Shown in pieces: positions 17,653 through 25,781 of a stretch of DNA of 56,015 bases (positions within the stretch are counted from its first letter, which is position 1; every line of letters starts with the position of its first letter). The DNA comes from Nitrospirota bacterium (lineage in GTDB: Bacteria; Nitrospirota; Thermodesulfovibrionia; Thermodesulfovibrionales; SM23-35), in assembly GCA_013388455.1 (NCBI GenBank), contig JACAFF010000024.1, positions 1 to 56,015 of the forward strand, in the 5' to 3' direction. A model generated the notes under the pieces. It did not search any database and had not been told where the DNA came from. It worked only from the letters and a program-made list of their open reading frames with translations. Both the position numbers and the translations under genes were made by a program.

Positions 17653-18126
17653 ATGAAAGTTCTTATTGCAGATGACTCTGCAGAAATCCGAAAAAGGCTT
17701 AGTAATATGATTTTGAATATTCAAAAAGTTGATTTAATAGAACAAGCTGATAATGTTGAAGAGGCAATACAAATAATTCAGAATTCTAAACCAGATGTTG
17801 TTATTCTCGACATACAGATGTCCGGAGGAAATGGAATAGATGTTTTATCAACAATAACAAAGAAAAACAATTATCCAGTTGTGATAATGCTTACAAATTA
17901 TCCCTATCCACAGTATCGTGACTTATGCTTCGAATACGGTGCAGATTTCTTTTTTGACAAATCGGATGAATTCGAAAAGGTCTCTGAAATCTTTCTTCAT
18001 ATTTCATTAACAAGCATTCAGAAAAATAAAAAGGACAAAAATATAAAAGGGGAGGATATATATGATGGCAAAATTAATGATAAATATGAGAGAACAAAAA
18101 TTTCTATGGATGAAACAGAAAACTGA
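17653..18126 (+). CDS. stand-alone receiver (CheY-like) protein
   Basis: A 157-residue protein with one receiver domain (residues 1 to about 120): DD at 7-8, phospho-acceptor D53 in VVILDIQMSGGNG, T81 in MLTNYP and K103 in FDKSD complete the active site. No output domain is seen. The last 35 residues are a polar, lysine-rich tail that overlaps the next small ORF in another frame. Partners are unknown. Nearby PilZ and pilus genes suggest motility or surface regulation, but this is inference. Confidence 0.8.
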   Translation: MKVLIADDSAEIRKRLSNMILNIQKVDLIEQADNVEEAIQIIQNSKPDVVILDIQMSGGNGIDVLSTITKKNNYPVVIMLTNYPYPQYRDLCFEYGADFFFDKSDEFEKVSEIFLHISLTSIQKNKKDKNIKGEDIYDGKINDKYERTKISMDETEN

Positions 18127-18283
18127 GAAGACAGATTATGAAAATAAACCTAAAAATGCTAACAAATGTAAAATCTGTTCTATGAAGACATATCAGAAAG
18201 ATAGCATATGCGTATTATGCAAAACAGGTATAAAAAAACAATATGAAGAATTGGAATCTCTTCTAAAATTACATCAACAATGA
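18062..18283 (+). CDS. small Cys-rich (zinc-ribbon-like) protein, unknown
   Basis: A 73-residue product with two Cys pairs, CKICSM and CVLCK, spaced 15 residues apart, typical of a small zinc ribbon. The start ATG 18062 has a strong GGGGAGG site 6 nt upstream, even though this lies 65 nt inside the receiver gene in another frame. That signal, rather than similarity, is the evidence for expression. The final 20 residues are helical and charged. The function is not recognised. Confidence 0.55.
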   Translation: MMAKLMINMREQKFLWMKQKTEKTDYENKPKNANKCKICSMKTYQKDSICVLCKTGIKKQYEELESLLKLHQQ

Positions 18284-18355
18284 TATATGATAGGAAATAC
18301 TGGTTTGAATCAATGAATTGTTTTACTACTATGAATAGTTTAAAAGAGGCAGACT

Positions 18356-18661
18356 ATGCAGAAAGAAAATCAGTTTAATACAAAACAGGAATTAACAAAA
18401 ATATCAAAAGAGGGATGGATTAGATTAAAAAATCTGAAAGAATCATTTCTAAAAGAATTCGATAAAATACTAAATATCGAAATTGACCTTCATTATTCTA
18501 AACATGTGCCAGTAGAGGATATGATATCTATTATTGCTGAAACTTCCAGAAAAAGCGGAATTGATTGTATTGTAGCTTTAAACCATTTTCAGTTCACAAA
18601 AGAAGAAATAAAAGAATATTTTAAAATACACAACCATTCAATAATTGAAATCCTACCTTAG
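18356..18661 (+). CDS. hypothetical protein, 101 residues
   Basis: ATG 18356 is preceded by AGAGG. The product is basic and helical at the N-terminus (residues of about 10-45, with LKNLKESFLKEFDKILN). A C-terminal half follows with VPVEDMISIIAE and FTKEEIKEYFKIH, resembling a small alpha/beta domain. No signal peptide, no Cys, no recognised family. It sits between the Cys-rich mini-protein and the PilZ gene in the same direction. Confidence 0.5.
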   Translation: MQKENQFNTKQELTKISKEGWIRLKNLKESFLKEFDKILNIEIDLHYSKHVPVEDMISIIAETSRKSGIDCIVALNHFQFTKEEIKEYFKIHNHSIIEILP

Positions 18662-18830
18662 TAGTATTGACTATCTATCCTGAAAGAATCAAAATAACAT
18701 TAGGAAAACTTTTAAGATGGAAGTTGTTAATTTTATAGTGAATTTTCCTGTAGACTTTCGAAAAATTAATTTGATAAAATTGTTGTCGTTTTTTTATTAG
18801 TGAAAAGGAAATAAGAAATTTTATAGGCTT

Positions 18831-19127
18831 ATGAATAATAACAGCGATAAGGGTATTTTCCCAGATCAACGAAAACACTCAAGAAATGACTTTCCCTTTC
18901 TAACTATAGAATATACACTCAATTCTACATCTAATTCAGAGACCTGTATTGGGTTTGTGCTCAATATAAATACATCTGGTTTATGTCTTAAAACAAATAA
19001 AGATATAAAAGAAGGACAGATTATAATAATCAAAAATCTTCTCTTTTCAACTTCTAAAAAAGCAATTGTTCGCTGGATACAACGATCAGATAGTATTTAT
19101 CATAAGGTTGGTTTAGAATTTATTTAA
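18831..19127 (+). CDS. PilZ domain protein (c-di-GMP receptor candidate)
   Basis: A 98-residue single PilZ domain. The c-di-GMP-binding arginines are in DQRKHSRNDF (RxxxR near residues 14-20), and the second motif is NINTSGLCL (D/N-x-S-x-x-G). VRWIQRSD and VGLEFI close the barrel. Both binding motifs are present, so ligand binding is plausible. It is convergent with the TPR gene. Type IV pilus genes lie 12 kb away. A direct link to them is not shown by the sequence. Confidence 0.8.
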   Translation: MNNNSDKGIFPDQRKHSRNDFPFLTIEYTLNSTSNSETCIGFVLNINTSGLCLKTNKDIKEGQIIIIKNLLFSTSKKAIVRWIQRSDSIYHKVGLEFI

Positions 19128-19138
19128 TCTAAACTCAG

Positions 19139-20518
19139 CTATTCCACAATTTTTTTGAAATCCTCATCTTCAATTAGATTTCTAAATTCCTCATCTTCTT
19201 TTGCCATAATTTTACAGGCAGGATTTATCATAATGGCTTTCGACAGATCTGACAGGGCATTGGTTTTATCCCCTTTTAAAGAATAAAGACATGCTTTGTT
19301 GTACCACGCCTCATGGAAATCAGGTTTTAAATCAAGTGCCATCTCAAAGGCTTTTAATGCATCCTCGTATCTTCCAAGCCTTCCGAGTGCTAACCCTTTG
19401 TTATACCATGCATCTGGAATGGGCTTCAGTTTAATCGCCCGGTCATAAGCTTTTAAGGCTTTCTCAGGAAGACCTAATTGAATAAGTGTAAAACCTTTAC
19501 TATGCCAGAGGTCTGGGGAATTGGGTTCCAGTTCAATCGCATTATCATATGCTTTGAGAGCTTCTTCATAACGACTTAGATGCCCTAAAACTAACCCGCT
19601 GCTGTACCATGTGCGTGCATCGTGAGGATTTAATTCTAATGCCCTATCGAATGCTGTAAGAGCCTCTTCATAACGCTCAAGCCTATCAAGTACCATTCCT
19701 TTGATATGCCATGCCCGCACATCCTGCGGCTCTAATTCCAGATATCTTTCAATAGCAGCAAGCGCCTCTTGATTCTTGTTTATTCGAATAAGAGACATAC
19801 ATAAATTGTTCCATGCAAGAGCAAATAAAGGTTTCACCTCAATTGCTTTCTGATAATATTCTTTTGCTCTAAGAAAATCGCTATTTTCATACTGTAAGTT
19901 TCCAAGAATTACATAAACTGATTCATTTCCAACAAGTATATTTAAATTTTTTTCAATGTCGTAAATCCTATGTGAAAGCAAGGTGCATATGCTTTTTTCG
20001 AAGAATCCAAACTTCTTCTCTCTGTCAACTGTTACATATAAATCTATCTTCTCTGGAAATATCTGAGTTTTCTCTAATATCTGCAAAATACTATCGCGAA
20101 TTTCATTTGCACTTAGAGAAATCTGTTTATATTGTTCTAATTTTTCAAGAAGCTTTAATTGAGGGAAAAGAATATGTAAAGTATTATGAAGCTTTTCGCT
20201 CTTTCCTTTATCTTCTATTTCTGGTAGCTTCTGATGTATGCTTTTTTCTTTACATTGACCCTCGAGAATCTTCATTTTTTCATTCATATCTTTTAGCTGT
20301 AACATAACATTTTCTTGAAATGCTTTCTCACTCTGTTTTATCTGTTCATATATTGCTTTAGTATCCCTTTTCAGTTTTTCTATATAATCTTTCTCTTCAT
20401 GAACAGATATATTCTTTCGACTCCTATAAAACGCATAGATAATAATCATAGCCAAAATACCAAGAAGAGCTGATATTAGTAACCACCATTTTTCTACAAA
20501 GATTGTTATGTCAAACAT
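19139..20518 (-). CDS. membrane-anchored TPR repeat protein
   Basis: A 459-residue protein. Residues of about 8-30 form one transmembrane helix (WWLLISALLGILAMIIIYAFY), so most of the protein is cytoplasmic or periplasmic depending on topology. Residues of about 40-100 are a charged coiled coil. From about residue 200 there are seven to eight TPR units with the W-x-x-G/N-x-x-L...Y-x-x-A-L-x-x-Y/F-x-x-A pattern (for example AWHIKGMVLDRLERYEEALTA). The role is protein-protein scaffolding, and partners are unknown. It lies 45 nt downstream of thi4 on the same strand and may be cotranscribed. Confidence 0.8.
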   Translation of the reverse strand: MFDITIFVEKWWLLISALLGILAMIIIYAFYRSRKNISVHEEKDYIEKLKRDTKAIYEQIKQSEKAFQENVMLQLKDMNEKMKILEGQCKEKSIHQKLPEIEDKGKSEKLHNTLHILFPQLKLLEKLEQYKQISLSANEIRDSILQILEKTQIFPEKIDLYVTVDREKKFGFFEKSICTLLSHRIYDIEKNLNILVGNESVYVILGNLQYENSDFLRAKEYYQKAIEVKPLFALAWNNLCMSLIRINKNQEALAAIERYLELEPQDVRAWHIKGMVLDRLERYEEALTAFDRALELNPHDARTWYSSGLVLGHLSRYEEALKAYDNAIELEPNSPDLWHSKGFTLIQLGLPEKALKAYDRAIKLKPIPDAWYNKGLALGRLGRYEDALKAFEMALDLKPDFHEAWYNKACLYSLKGDKTNALSDLSKAIMINPACKIMAKEDEEFRNLIEDEDFKKIVE

Positions 20519-20563
20519 TTTTTATTCTCTTCTTTATTATAAATTTCGCTGTATTCTTACCTT

Positions 20564-21358
20564 TCAGCTTTTCTTGGATGCATCTTCGAAGGCATTCAAG
20601 ATTAGTCCTGCTACCTTCTCTCCTGAAAGAAGCATTCCTCCAAAAATCGGACCCATACGTGGCCCTCCAAAAGTTGCATTAGCAGCCATTCCTGCAACAT
20701 ACAGACCAGAAAAAACTTCTCGTGTGTTTTCAAGTGTCAAGATTTCTGCTTTATCTGCCCACATTGACTTTTCTCCTTCAATCTTACCACTTGGTGTATT
20801 AAGGTTCCCAGGGACTTTATTCTGGACTAACCTGACAACCTCAGCATCATGACCTGTTGCATCTATAATGAATCGTGAACGAACAGCCAGAGGATCAACG
20901 TGAAATCTTGCAATCTGGACCGGTGTCCAATTCAATACTAAGCCTATCACACGGGAAGCACGCATCATTACGTCCTCAGCGCTTATACAATTGAATATAG
21001 TCAAGCCTGCCTTCACAGTTCTGGAAATTAGAGTAGATATTGCCTCGATAGAATCTGCTGTATAATAGTTTTTCTTGAACTTTCGATATTTAATACCAAA
21101 TTCCTCAAGAATTCCCAATGCATCTTCTTGAACCACTATCTCATTAAACAGCATGCCACCACCCCACATTCCTCCACCAACACTCAATTTGCGTTCATAA
21201 AGCACTACTTTTTTTCCAGCCTTTGTCAGAAAGTACCCAGCAACTAAACCTGAAGGTCCTCCCCCAACAATCGCCACGTCTGTAATAACATTATCGATTA
21301 ACTTCCTAAAAAACCGTTCAATAATTGATTTTGTTATTATTGATTCATTTAGTTTCAT
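20564..21358 (-). CDS. thi4: thiazole synthase Thi4, sulfide-dependent type
   Basis: A 264-residue Thi4 family enzyme that makes ADP-thiazole from NAD, glycine and a sulfur donor. The FAD/NAD-binding GGGPSGLVAG (residues 32-41) and GGGMWGGGML are clear, as are DATGHDAEV and the C-terminal GMAANATFGGPRMGPIFGGM. At the position of the suicidal Cys of yeast Thi4 there is His (RFHVDPL, H153). In archaeal and anaerobe enzymes this marks the catalytic, sulfide-dependent form. No TPP riboswitch core (CTGAGA / ACCTGATCTGG) is visible upstream. GAGG precedes the start. It diverges from the selenium operon. Confidence 0.9.
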   Translation of the reverse strand: MKLNESIITKSIIERFFRKLIDNVITDVAIVGGGPSGLVAGYFLTKAGKKVVLYERKLSVGGGMWGGGMLFNEIVVQEDALGILEEFGIKYRKFKKNYYTADSIEAISTLISRTVKAGLTIFNCISAEDVMMRASRVIGLVLNWTPVQIARFHVDPLAVRSRFIIDATGHDAEVVRLVQNKVPGNLNTPSGKIEGEKSMWADKAEILTLENTREVFSGLYVAGMAANATFGGPRMGPIFGGMLLSGEKVAGLILNAFEDASKKS

Positions 21359-21654
21359 ATTTAACCTCTTTAGAAAATATTTTGATATTTCACTTTTATA
21401 AGATCAGAAATAGACAACATATTTTAAATCATTTTCAATAAATGTTGGGATAATTATCTACCTGAATCTATCCTATAAAAACTCTCAAGCTTTTTAATAA
21501 TTGCCATAAAAAGCCTGAAATAATCTAATTATTGATAATTTCTATTGATTTGTAGATTTTCATAGGAAATAAATATTTTACTTTAATAAGATGTGAAGCT
21601 ATATTTGTAATAGTAATTCTGATAATTAAAATCCCGGGTTAAAAGGAGACGTCT

Positions 21655-22749
21655 ATGTCATCATTTAAAAACTTCTTTGCAACAAAATGGGGAATCATTG
21701 GAGTTGGGATATTCATCGGTATCTTAGCACCTCTGTTACAAAAACTTGGCAATCCTGGGAATATGGGAATTTGTGTTGCCTGTTTTGACCGTGATATCGC
21801 AGGCGCTCTCGGTCTGCACAGAGCTGCTGTTGTACAGTATATGCGTCCAGAGATAATAGGCTTCGTCCTCGGCTCATTGGTAGCGGCATATCTTTTTAAA
21901 GAATTCAGACCAAGAGCAGGATCTGCACCTATTGTCCGGTTTGTTTTAGGTATCTTTGCAATGATTGGAGCCCTGGTATTTCTCGGTTGTCCATGGCGAG
22001 CCTTGCTACGCCTCGCTGGCGGCGACTGGAATGCTATTCTTGGTTTATCCGGCCTCGTAACAGGCATCTGGATAGGCACAAGGTTTCTAAAAGGCGGTTA
22101 TAATTTAGGGCGCACTCAACAGACATACACATCTGTAGGATGGATTTTCCCATTAGTTATGCTTGGATTTCTTATAATGATGCTCATTGATCCCCAGGTA
22201 GAAGGACAGAGCAGAAGCAAAATTCTTTTCTATAGTCTTAAAGGTCCGGGCTCAATGCACGCCCCTCTTTTTATTTCTCTTATAGTTGGCCTCGGCGTGG
22301 GGTTTCTGGCACAACGAAGCCGTTTTTGTACAATGGGTGCATTCCGAGATCTAATTTTATTCAGGCAGTCACATCTTTTTTTAGGAGTTCTCAGCTTAGT
22401 CATAGCAGCATTTGCTACAAATCTGATTCTCAAGCAATTTCACCCCGGTTTCGCCGGTCAACCTGTAGCACATACTATGCATATCTGGAATTTTGCAGGG
22501 ATGGCACTTGCAGGTCTCGCTTTTGCCCTTGCTGGAGGTTGTCCGGGTCGTCAGCTCTTTCTGGCAGGGGAAGGAGATGGAGATGCTGCGGTATTTGTTT
22601 CAGGGATGATCGTCGGAGCTGGTTTTGCCCATAACTTCGGGCTGGCAAGCTCTCCCAACGGAGTTGGGCCTAACGGCATTATTGCAGTAATTATAGGATT
22701 GGGAGTTTGTCTGTTTATAGGAATCACAATGAGAAAACAAGCATCATAA
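21655..22749 (+). CDS. yedE: YedE-type selenium/sulfur membrane transporter
   Basis: A 364-residue polytopic membrane protein of the YeeE/YedE family. Two half-repeats each carry a conserved Cys region: FLGCPWRALLRLAGGDW in the first and GGCPGRQLFLAGEGDGDAAVF in the second, with RSRFCTMGAFRD between. Members of this subgroup are associated by comparative genomics with selenium use and formate dehydrogenase; related YeeE proteins move thiosulfate through Cys relays. AAAGGAG precedes the start. It is the first gene of a run ending at the DUF1858-like gene, with a tusA-like gene 11 nt downstream, which supports selenium supply as its job. Confidence 0.85.
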   Translation: MSSFKNFFATKWGIIGVGIFIGILAPLLQKLGNPGNMGICVACFDRDIAGALGLHRAAVVQYMRPEIIGFVLGSLVAAYLFKEFRPRAGSAPIVRFVLGIFAMIGALVFLGCPWRALLRLAGGDWNAILGLSGLVTGIWIGTRFLKGGYNLGRTQQTYTSVGWIFPLVMLGFLIMMLIDPQVEGQSRSKILFYSLKGPGSMHAPLFISLIVGLGVGFLAQRSRFCTMGAFRDLILFRQSHLFLGVLSLVIAAFATNLILKQFHPGFAGQPVAHTMHIWNFAGMALAGLAFALAGGCPGRQLFLAGEGDGDAAVFVSGMIVGAGFAHNFGLASSPNGVGPNGIIAVIIGLGVCLFIGITMRKQAS

Positions 22750-22760
22750 GGAGGATTGAT

Positions 22761-22979
22761 ATGAGCAGTACTGTTGATGCAAGAGGGTTGTCTTGCCCCC
22801 AACCTGTTTTAATGACTCTGGATGAAATCAAGAATGTTAAAAAAGGTGAAATAGTTGTCATGGTAGATACTGATACATCAAAGGAAAATGTAAGTCGTGC
22901 AGCAAAAACACAGGGTTGGGAAGTTGTTGAGATAAAACCGGAAGGGGAAGGATACCGGCTTACAATACGAAAGGATTAA
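22761..22979 (+). CDS. TusA/YedF-like sulfur or selenium carrier
   Basis: A 72-residue TusA-fold protein. DARGLSCPQPVLMTLDEI holds the single active Cys (C12) in the C-P-x-P motif that forms persulfide, or here possibly perselenide. ATG 22761 has AGGAGG 6 nt upstream and matches the conserved N-terminus; an upstream in-frame start inside yedE is rejected. The pairing yedE-yedF is a known selenium-linked arrangement. It probably passes Se or S from the transporter towards the downstream DUF3343 protein and SelD (inference). Confidence 0.88.
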   Translation: MSSTVDARGLSCPQPVLMTLDEIKNVKKGEIVVMVDTDTSKENVSRAAKTQGWEVVEIKPEGEGYRLTIRKD

Positions 22980-22980
22980 T

Positions 22981-23532
22981 ATGCCTTTATTCAAGATGTT
23001 TAAGAAAAAAGTTAAAATTGAGTCTGAATCAAACAAGCAGGATAGAGGTATACTCGTATTTGAAAATACAAGCGAAGTTATAAGAGCAGAAAATATTCTC
23101 AAAACAGATGGCTGGGAGATAAGAGTTATGGGACCTCCTCCTGAAATACGAACTGGATGTGATCTTGTAATTGAATTCCCCTTGATTGAGGAACTAAATA
23201 TCTTAAGAAGGCTTGAGGATTATAAATTAAAACCTCTTAATGTGGTACCTGTAAGTAATGCTTTACTCAAACCTATAGATTTGTTCCATATAAAAGACTT
23301 CGGACAATATCTTATGGTGAGGGCAGCAAATATGAAAATTACTGTTGATAAAAATAATCTGACAATTGTGAATATTTCAGGAGGTGGATGCCCTGATGTT
23401 CCCTATCTGGCAAGTGAAATGGTCGGCAAACACCTTGCTCAATCACCTTCTCCAAAATCTATAGGTCATACGCTTTGTGGCTATGCTTTGCAATTGGCAT
23501 ATGAAGAGATAAAGAAAAAATGCTTGCTGTAG
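22981..23532 (+). CDS. DUF3343 (putative Se/S carrier) protein with extra C-terminal domain
   Basis: A 183-residue protein. Residues of about 20-93 match the DUF3343 pattern (GILVFENTSEVIRAENILKT, PPPEIRTGCDLVIEF with one conserved Cys). Residues of about 105-183 form a second region with ISGGGCPDVPYLASEMVGK and GHTLCGYALQLAYEE, bearing two more Cys; I do not recognise this domain. It begins 1 nt after the tusA-like stop and overlaps the next gene by 13 nt, so it is part of the selD operon. It may carry selenium between TusA-like protein and SelD or its partner kinase (inference). Confidence 0.7.
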   Translation: MPLFKMFKKKVKIESESNKQDRGILVFENTSEVIRAENILKTDGWEIRVMGPPPEIRTGCDLVIEFPLIEELNILRRLEDYKLKPLNVVPVSNALLKPIDLFHIKDFGQYLMVRAANMKITVDKNNLTIVNISGGGCPDVPYLASEMVGKHLAQSPSPKSIGHTLCGYALQLAYEEIKKKCLL

Positions 23533-24407
23533 TTGGAACAATCCCTCAAAATAATTTCCCCCTTGTTTCAGGTGCAATCTTAATACAAAATAACAAGCTG
23601 CATATTCAAAATCATTCCTTTGCCATTAACAGAGGAACACCAGCCCTGATTGCAGCAGCAATCAAAACACTTGACTTCATGGGCAAGCCAGGTCTCTCTG
23701 CTTATCTTGCAGGAGATGTTGGTTTAGGAGACGGCAGCCGACGCCTTTATAAGTTTCTGACAGAGCATATTGGATCAGCAAATTTTACGACAATTACATT
23801 CCATTATTTACAACCTGACGTTGACTGGTGTAATAAAGTGATCTTTGCGATTGAAGAAATGGCATTTCGTCCTGTTTTAATTGCTGATGCAGGATTTATG
23901 TACATGGTAAAAATGAGCGGCAATGCACCTTTGTTTGATCTATTCACACCTGATGTAGGAGAACTTGCTTTTTTGGCAGATGAAGAAGCACCACATCCAT
24001 TTTATACAAGAGGTTTTATTCTGCACGAGGAAAATTTTGTTCCTGATTTAATTAAACGCGCATATTTACACGAAAATGCCGCACGTTATCTGCTCGTAAA
24101 AGGCAAACAGGATTATATTACCGATAAGGAAGGGATCATCGCGGTCGTGAACAGCCCCGATGAACCAGCTCTGGAACCTATAGGTGGTACGGGTGATGTC
24201 ATTACAGGGATTGTCTCTGCCCTCATAGAGTCTGGATTAGAAATAGGTAATGCATCTGTCATTGCTGCACGGACAAACAGACTTGCAGGATATCACTCTA
24301 TGCCAACTCCTGCCACTCAGGTTTCAGAAATTATCGAGCACATCCCACGTGCTCTTGAGACTGTTTTAAATTCAACAGATAGTTTTGATATACTAAAAAG
24401 TGTTTAG
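23520..24407 (+). CDS. ribokinase-fold protein resembling NAD(P)H-hydrate dehydratase (YjeF C-domain)
   Basis: A 295-residue protein with a ribokinase-like core. PIGGTGDVITGIVSALIESG (about residues 218-237) is the ATP-site/anion-hole motif G-G-T-G-D, preceded by YLLVKGKQDYI and FTPDVGELAFLADEE, and near the N-terminus NRGTPALIAAAIKTL. This fits the ADP/ATP-dependent NAD(P)HX dehydratase or carbohydrate-kinase superfamily, but the usual YjeF N-domain is missing. Its place between a DUF3343 gene (13-nt overlap) and selD suggests a specialised selenium-related substrate. This is inference only. Confidence 0.6.
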   Translation: MLAVVGTIPQNNFPLVSGAILIQNNKLHIQNHSFAINRGTPALIAAAIKTLDFMGKPGLSAYLAGDVGLGDGSRRLYKFLTEHIGSANFTTITFHYLQPDVDWCNKVIFAIEEMAFRPVLIADAGFMYMVKMSGNAPLFDLFTPDVGELAFLADEEAPHPFYTRGFILHEENFVPDLIKRAYLHENAARYLLVKGKQDYITDKEGIIAVVNSPDEPALEPIGGTGDVITGIVSALIESGLEIGNASVIAARTNRLAGYHSMPTPATQVSEIIEHIPRALETVLNSTDSFDILKSV

Positions 24408-24440
24408 ATTAAATTTTAAAAACAAGGAATATCAATAGGA

Positions 24441-25496
24441 ATGCCAAAAAAAGTTGTAGAACTGCCTAAGCTTGCAGAACAAGCACGTGCTGCGGGTTGA
24501 GCTTCAAAAATAAGTCCGGGAGACTTAATAGATATTCTGGACGGTCTGCCTTCCGAAAAAGATCCAAATCTTTTAGTAGGAATGGATACAAGTGATGATG
24601 CGGGAATATATCGTCTTACTGATGAAATTGCGTTGATACAGACACTGGATTTTTTTACTCCTATTGTAAATAACCCTTATGATTTCGGAAGGATCGCTGC
24701 TGCCAATTCGTTAAGTGATGTCTATGCAATGGGAGGCAAACCACTGACTGCTATGAATATCGTATGTTTTCCCATAAAGGAAATGGACAAATCAATCCTT
24801 CGTTCTATTCTCGAAGGTGGTCTTGAGGTCATCCATAAAGCCGGTGCAATTCTGGTAGGTGGACACAGTGTAGAAGATCCGGAATTAAAATATGGACTTT
24901 CTGTAACTGGAGTTGTTCACCCGGAAAAATTTCTGACCAATGCAGGAGCTAAAGCCGGAGATCTTCTTGTTCTAACAAAGCCATTGGGGACAGGAGTTCT
25001 TGCAACCGCGTTAAAAGGTAAAATGCTTGAAAATACTACAACTTCTGTAATTACCGAGCTAATGGCTACCTTGAATAAGGATGCTTCTGAAGTTATGGTG
25101 GAGATCGGGGTTAATGCATGCACAGATATCACTGGCTTCGGGCTTTTGGGGCATGCCCTCGAAATGTCTGTAGCAAGTAAGGTATGTTTTAGAATATACG
25201 CTGATAAGGTGCCTATAATTCCAGAAGCTCAAACATTTGCAACTATGGGCATGGTTCCTGCAGGCAGTTTTTCTAACCAGAAATACTGTTCTAAACATCT
25301 GGAAATTAAACCTTCAATTGACCCAATCCTCTTAGACCTACTATCTGATGCACAAACATCAGGAGGATTATTAATATCTATTCCTTTAGAAAAAGCAGAC
25401 CTGCTCGTTCATAAATTAAAGGAAAAAGGCACACCTGCAGCCAATATAATAGGGGAAGTATTAACAAAACCTGCTGGAATGATTCAGGTTTGGTAA
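24441..25496 (+). CDS. selD: selenophosphate synthetase SelD containing selenocysteine (in-frame TGA)
   Basis: A 351-residue enzyme that makes selenophosphate from selenide and ATP for tRNA-Sec loading. Reading through TGA 24498-24500 gives ARAAGUASKISPGDL, aligning Sec with the catalytic Cys17 of E. coli SelD (GCGCK). The second Cys of that motif is Ser here. Downstream: LVGMDTSDDAGIY, RIAAANSLSDVYAMGG, VGGHSVEDPELKYGLSVTG, ACTDITGFGLLGHALEM, LSDAQTSGGLLISIP, full length. A SECIS-like hairpin follows the TGA by 11 nt. ATG 24441 has AATAGGA directly upstream. A conventional gene finder would start at 24582 and lose the catalytic loop. Confidence 0.95.
24512..24526 (+). promoter_or_regulatory. 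SECIS-like hairpin of selD
   Basis: AAGTC (24512-24516), loop CGGGA, GACTT (24522-24526): a perfect 5-bp stem beginning 11 nt after the TGA. That is the same distance as between UGA and the minimal upper stem-loop in E. coli fdhF. The loop is G-rich as in bacterial SECIS elements bound by SelB. The stem is short, so pairing alone is modest evidence; its position is what convinces. Confidence 0.65.
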
Positions 25497-25723
25497 AAAA
25501 TTCTCAGAATAAAACAACAAATTTCTCGCCTGAAATGACTGTTTTAGAAATATTACAAAATAACAGAAAGACTGAAGTGATTTTTAAAAAATACGAAGCA
25601 CAAACAGGAAAATGCATTCTGTGCAGTCATCTTTTTGACCCTATAAAAGTTATTACTGAAAAATATGATTTAGATTTAGAAAAATTCTTGAAAGATTTAG
25701 AAGCTTCGATAGTTGAATTTTAA
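25490..25723 (+). CDS. DUF1858-like small redox-disulfide protein
   Basis: A protein of up to 77 residues. From MTVLEILQNNRKTEVIFKKY to KCILCSHLFDPIKVITEKYDLDLEKFLKDL it follows the DUF1858 (hybrid-cluster-protein-associated) pattern: Thr-Val-x-x-hydrophobic start, C-x-x-C (here CILC) and a helical end. Start is TTG 25490, overlapping the selD stop by 7 nt, or ATG 25535 without the polar leader. As last gene of the selenium operon it may be a redox partner or carrier in that pathway; no direct evidence. Confidence 0.6.
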   Translation: MVKNSQNKTTNFSPEMTVLEILQNNRKTEVIFKKYEAQTGKCILCSHLFDPIKVITEKYDLDLEKFLKDLEASIVEF

Positions 25724-25726
25724 AGA

Positions 25727-25762
25727 ATAGGAAGGACGAAGAATATTCTCCGCCCCTCCTAT
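25727..25762. terminator. inverted repeat between convergent operons, probable bidirectional terminator
   Basis: ATAGGAAGGACG (25727-25738) pairs with CGCCCCTCCTAT (25751-25762) with two mismatches around a loop that itself contains AGAATATTCT. It lies exactly between the stop codons of the selD operon and the cytochrome gene. A T-run is lacking on the plus side, so its efficiency is uncertain. Confidence 0.45.
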
Positions 25763-25781
25763 AGTGCACTATTAATATGCT

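Noticed and set aside
21359-21654. TPP riboswitch upstream of thi4
   Set aside because: Neither CTGAGA nor the ACCTGATCTGG block is present on the minus strand.
24441-24581. selD starting at the internal ATG 24582
   Set aside because: That start would remove the catalytic loop and glycine-rich N-terminus. The upstream frame through TGA matches SelD residue by residue.
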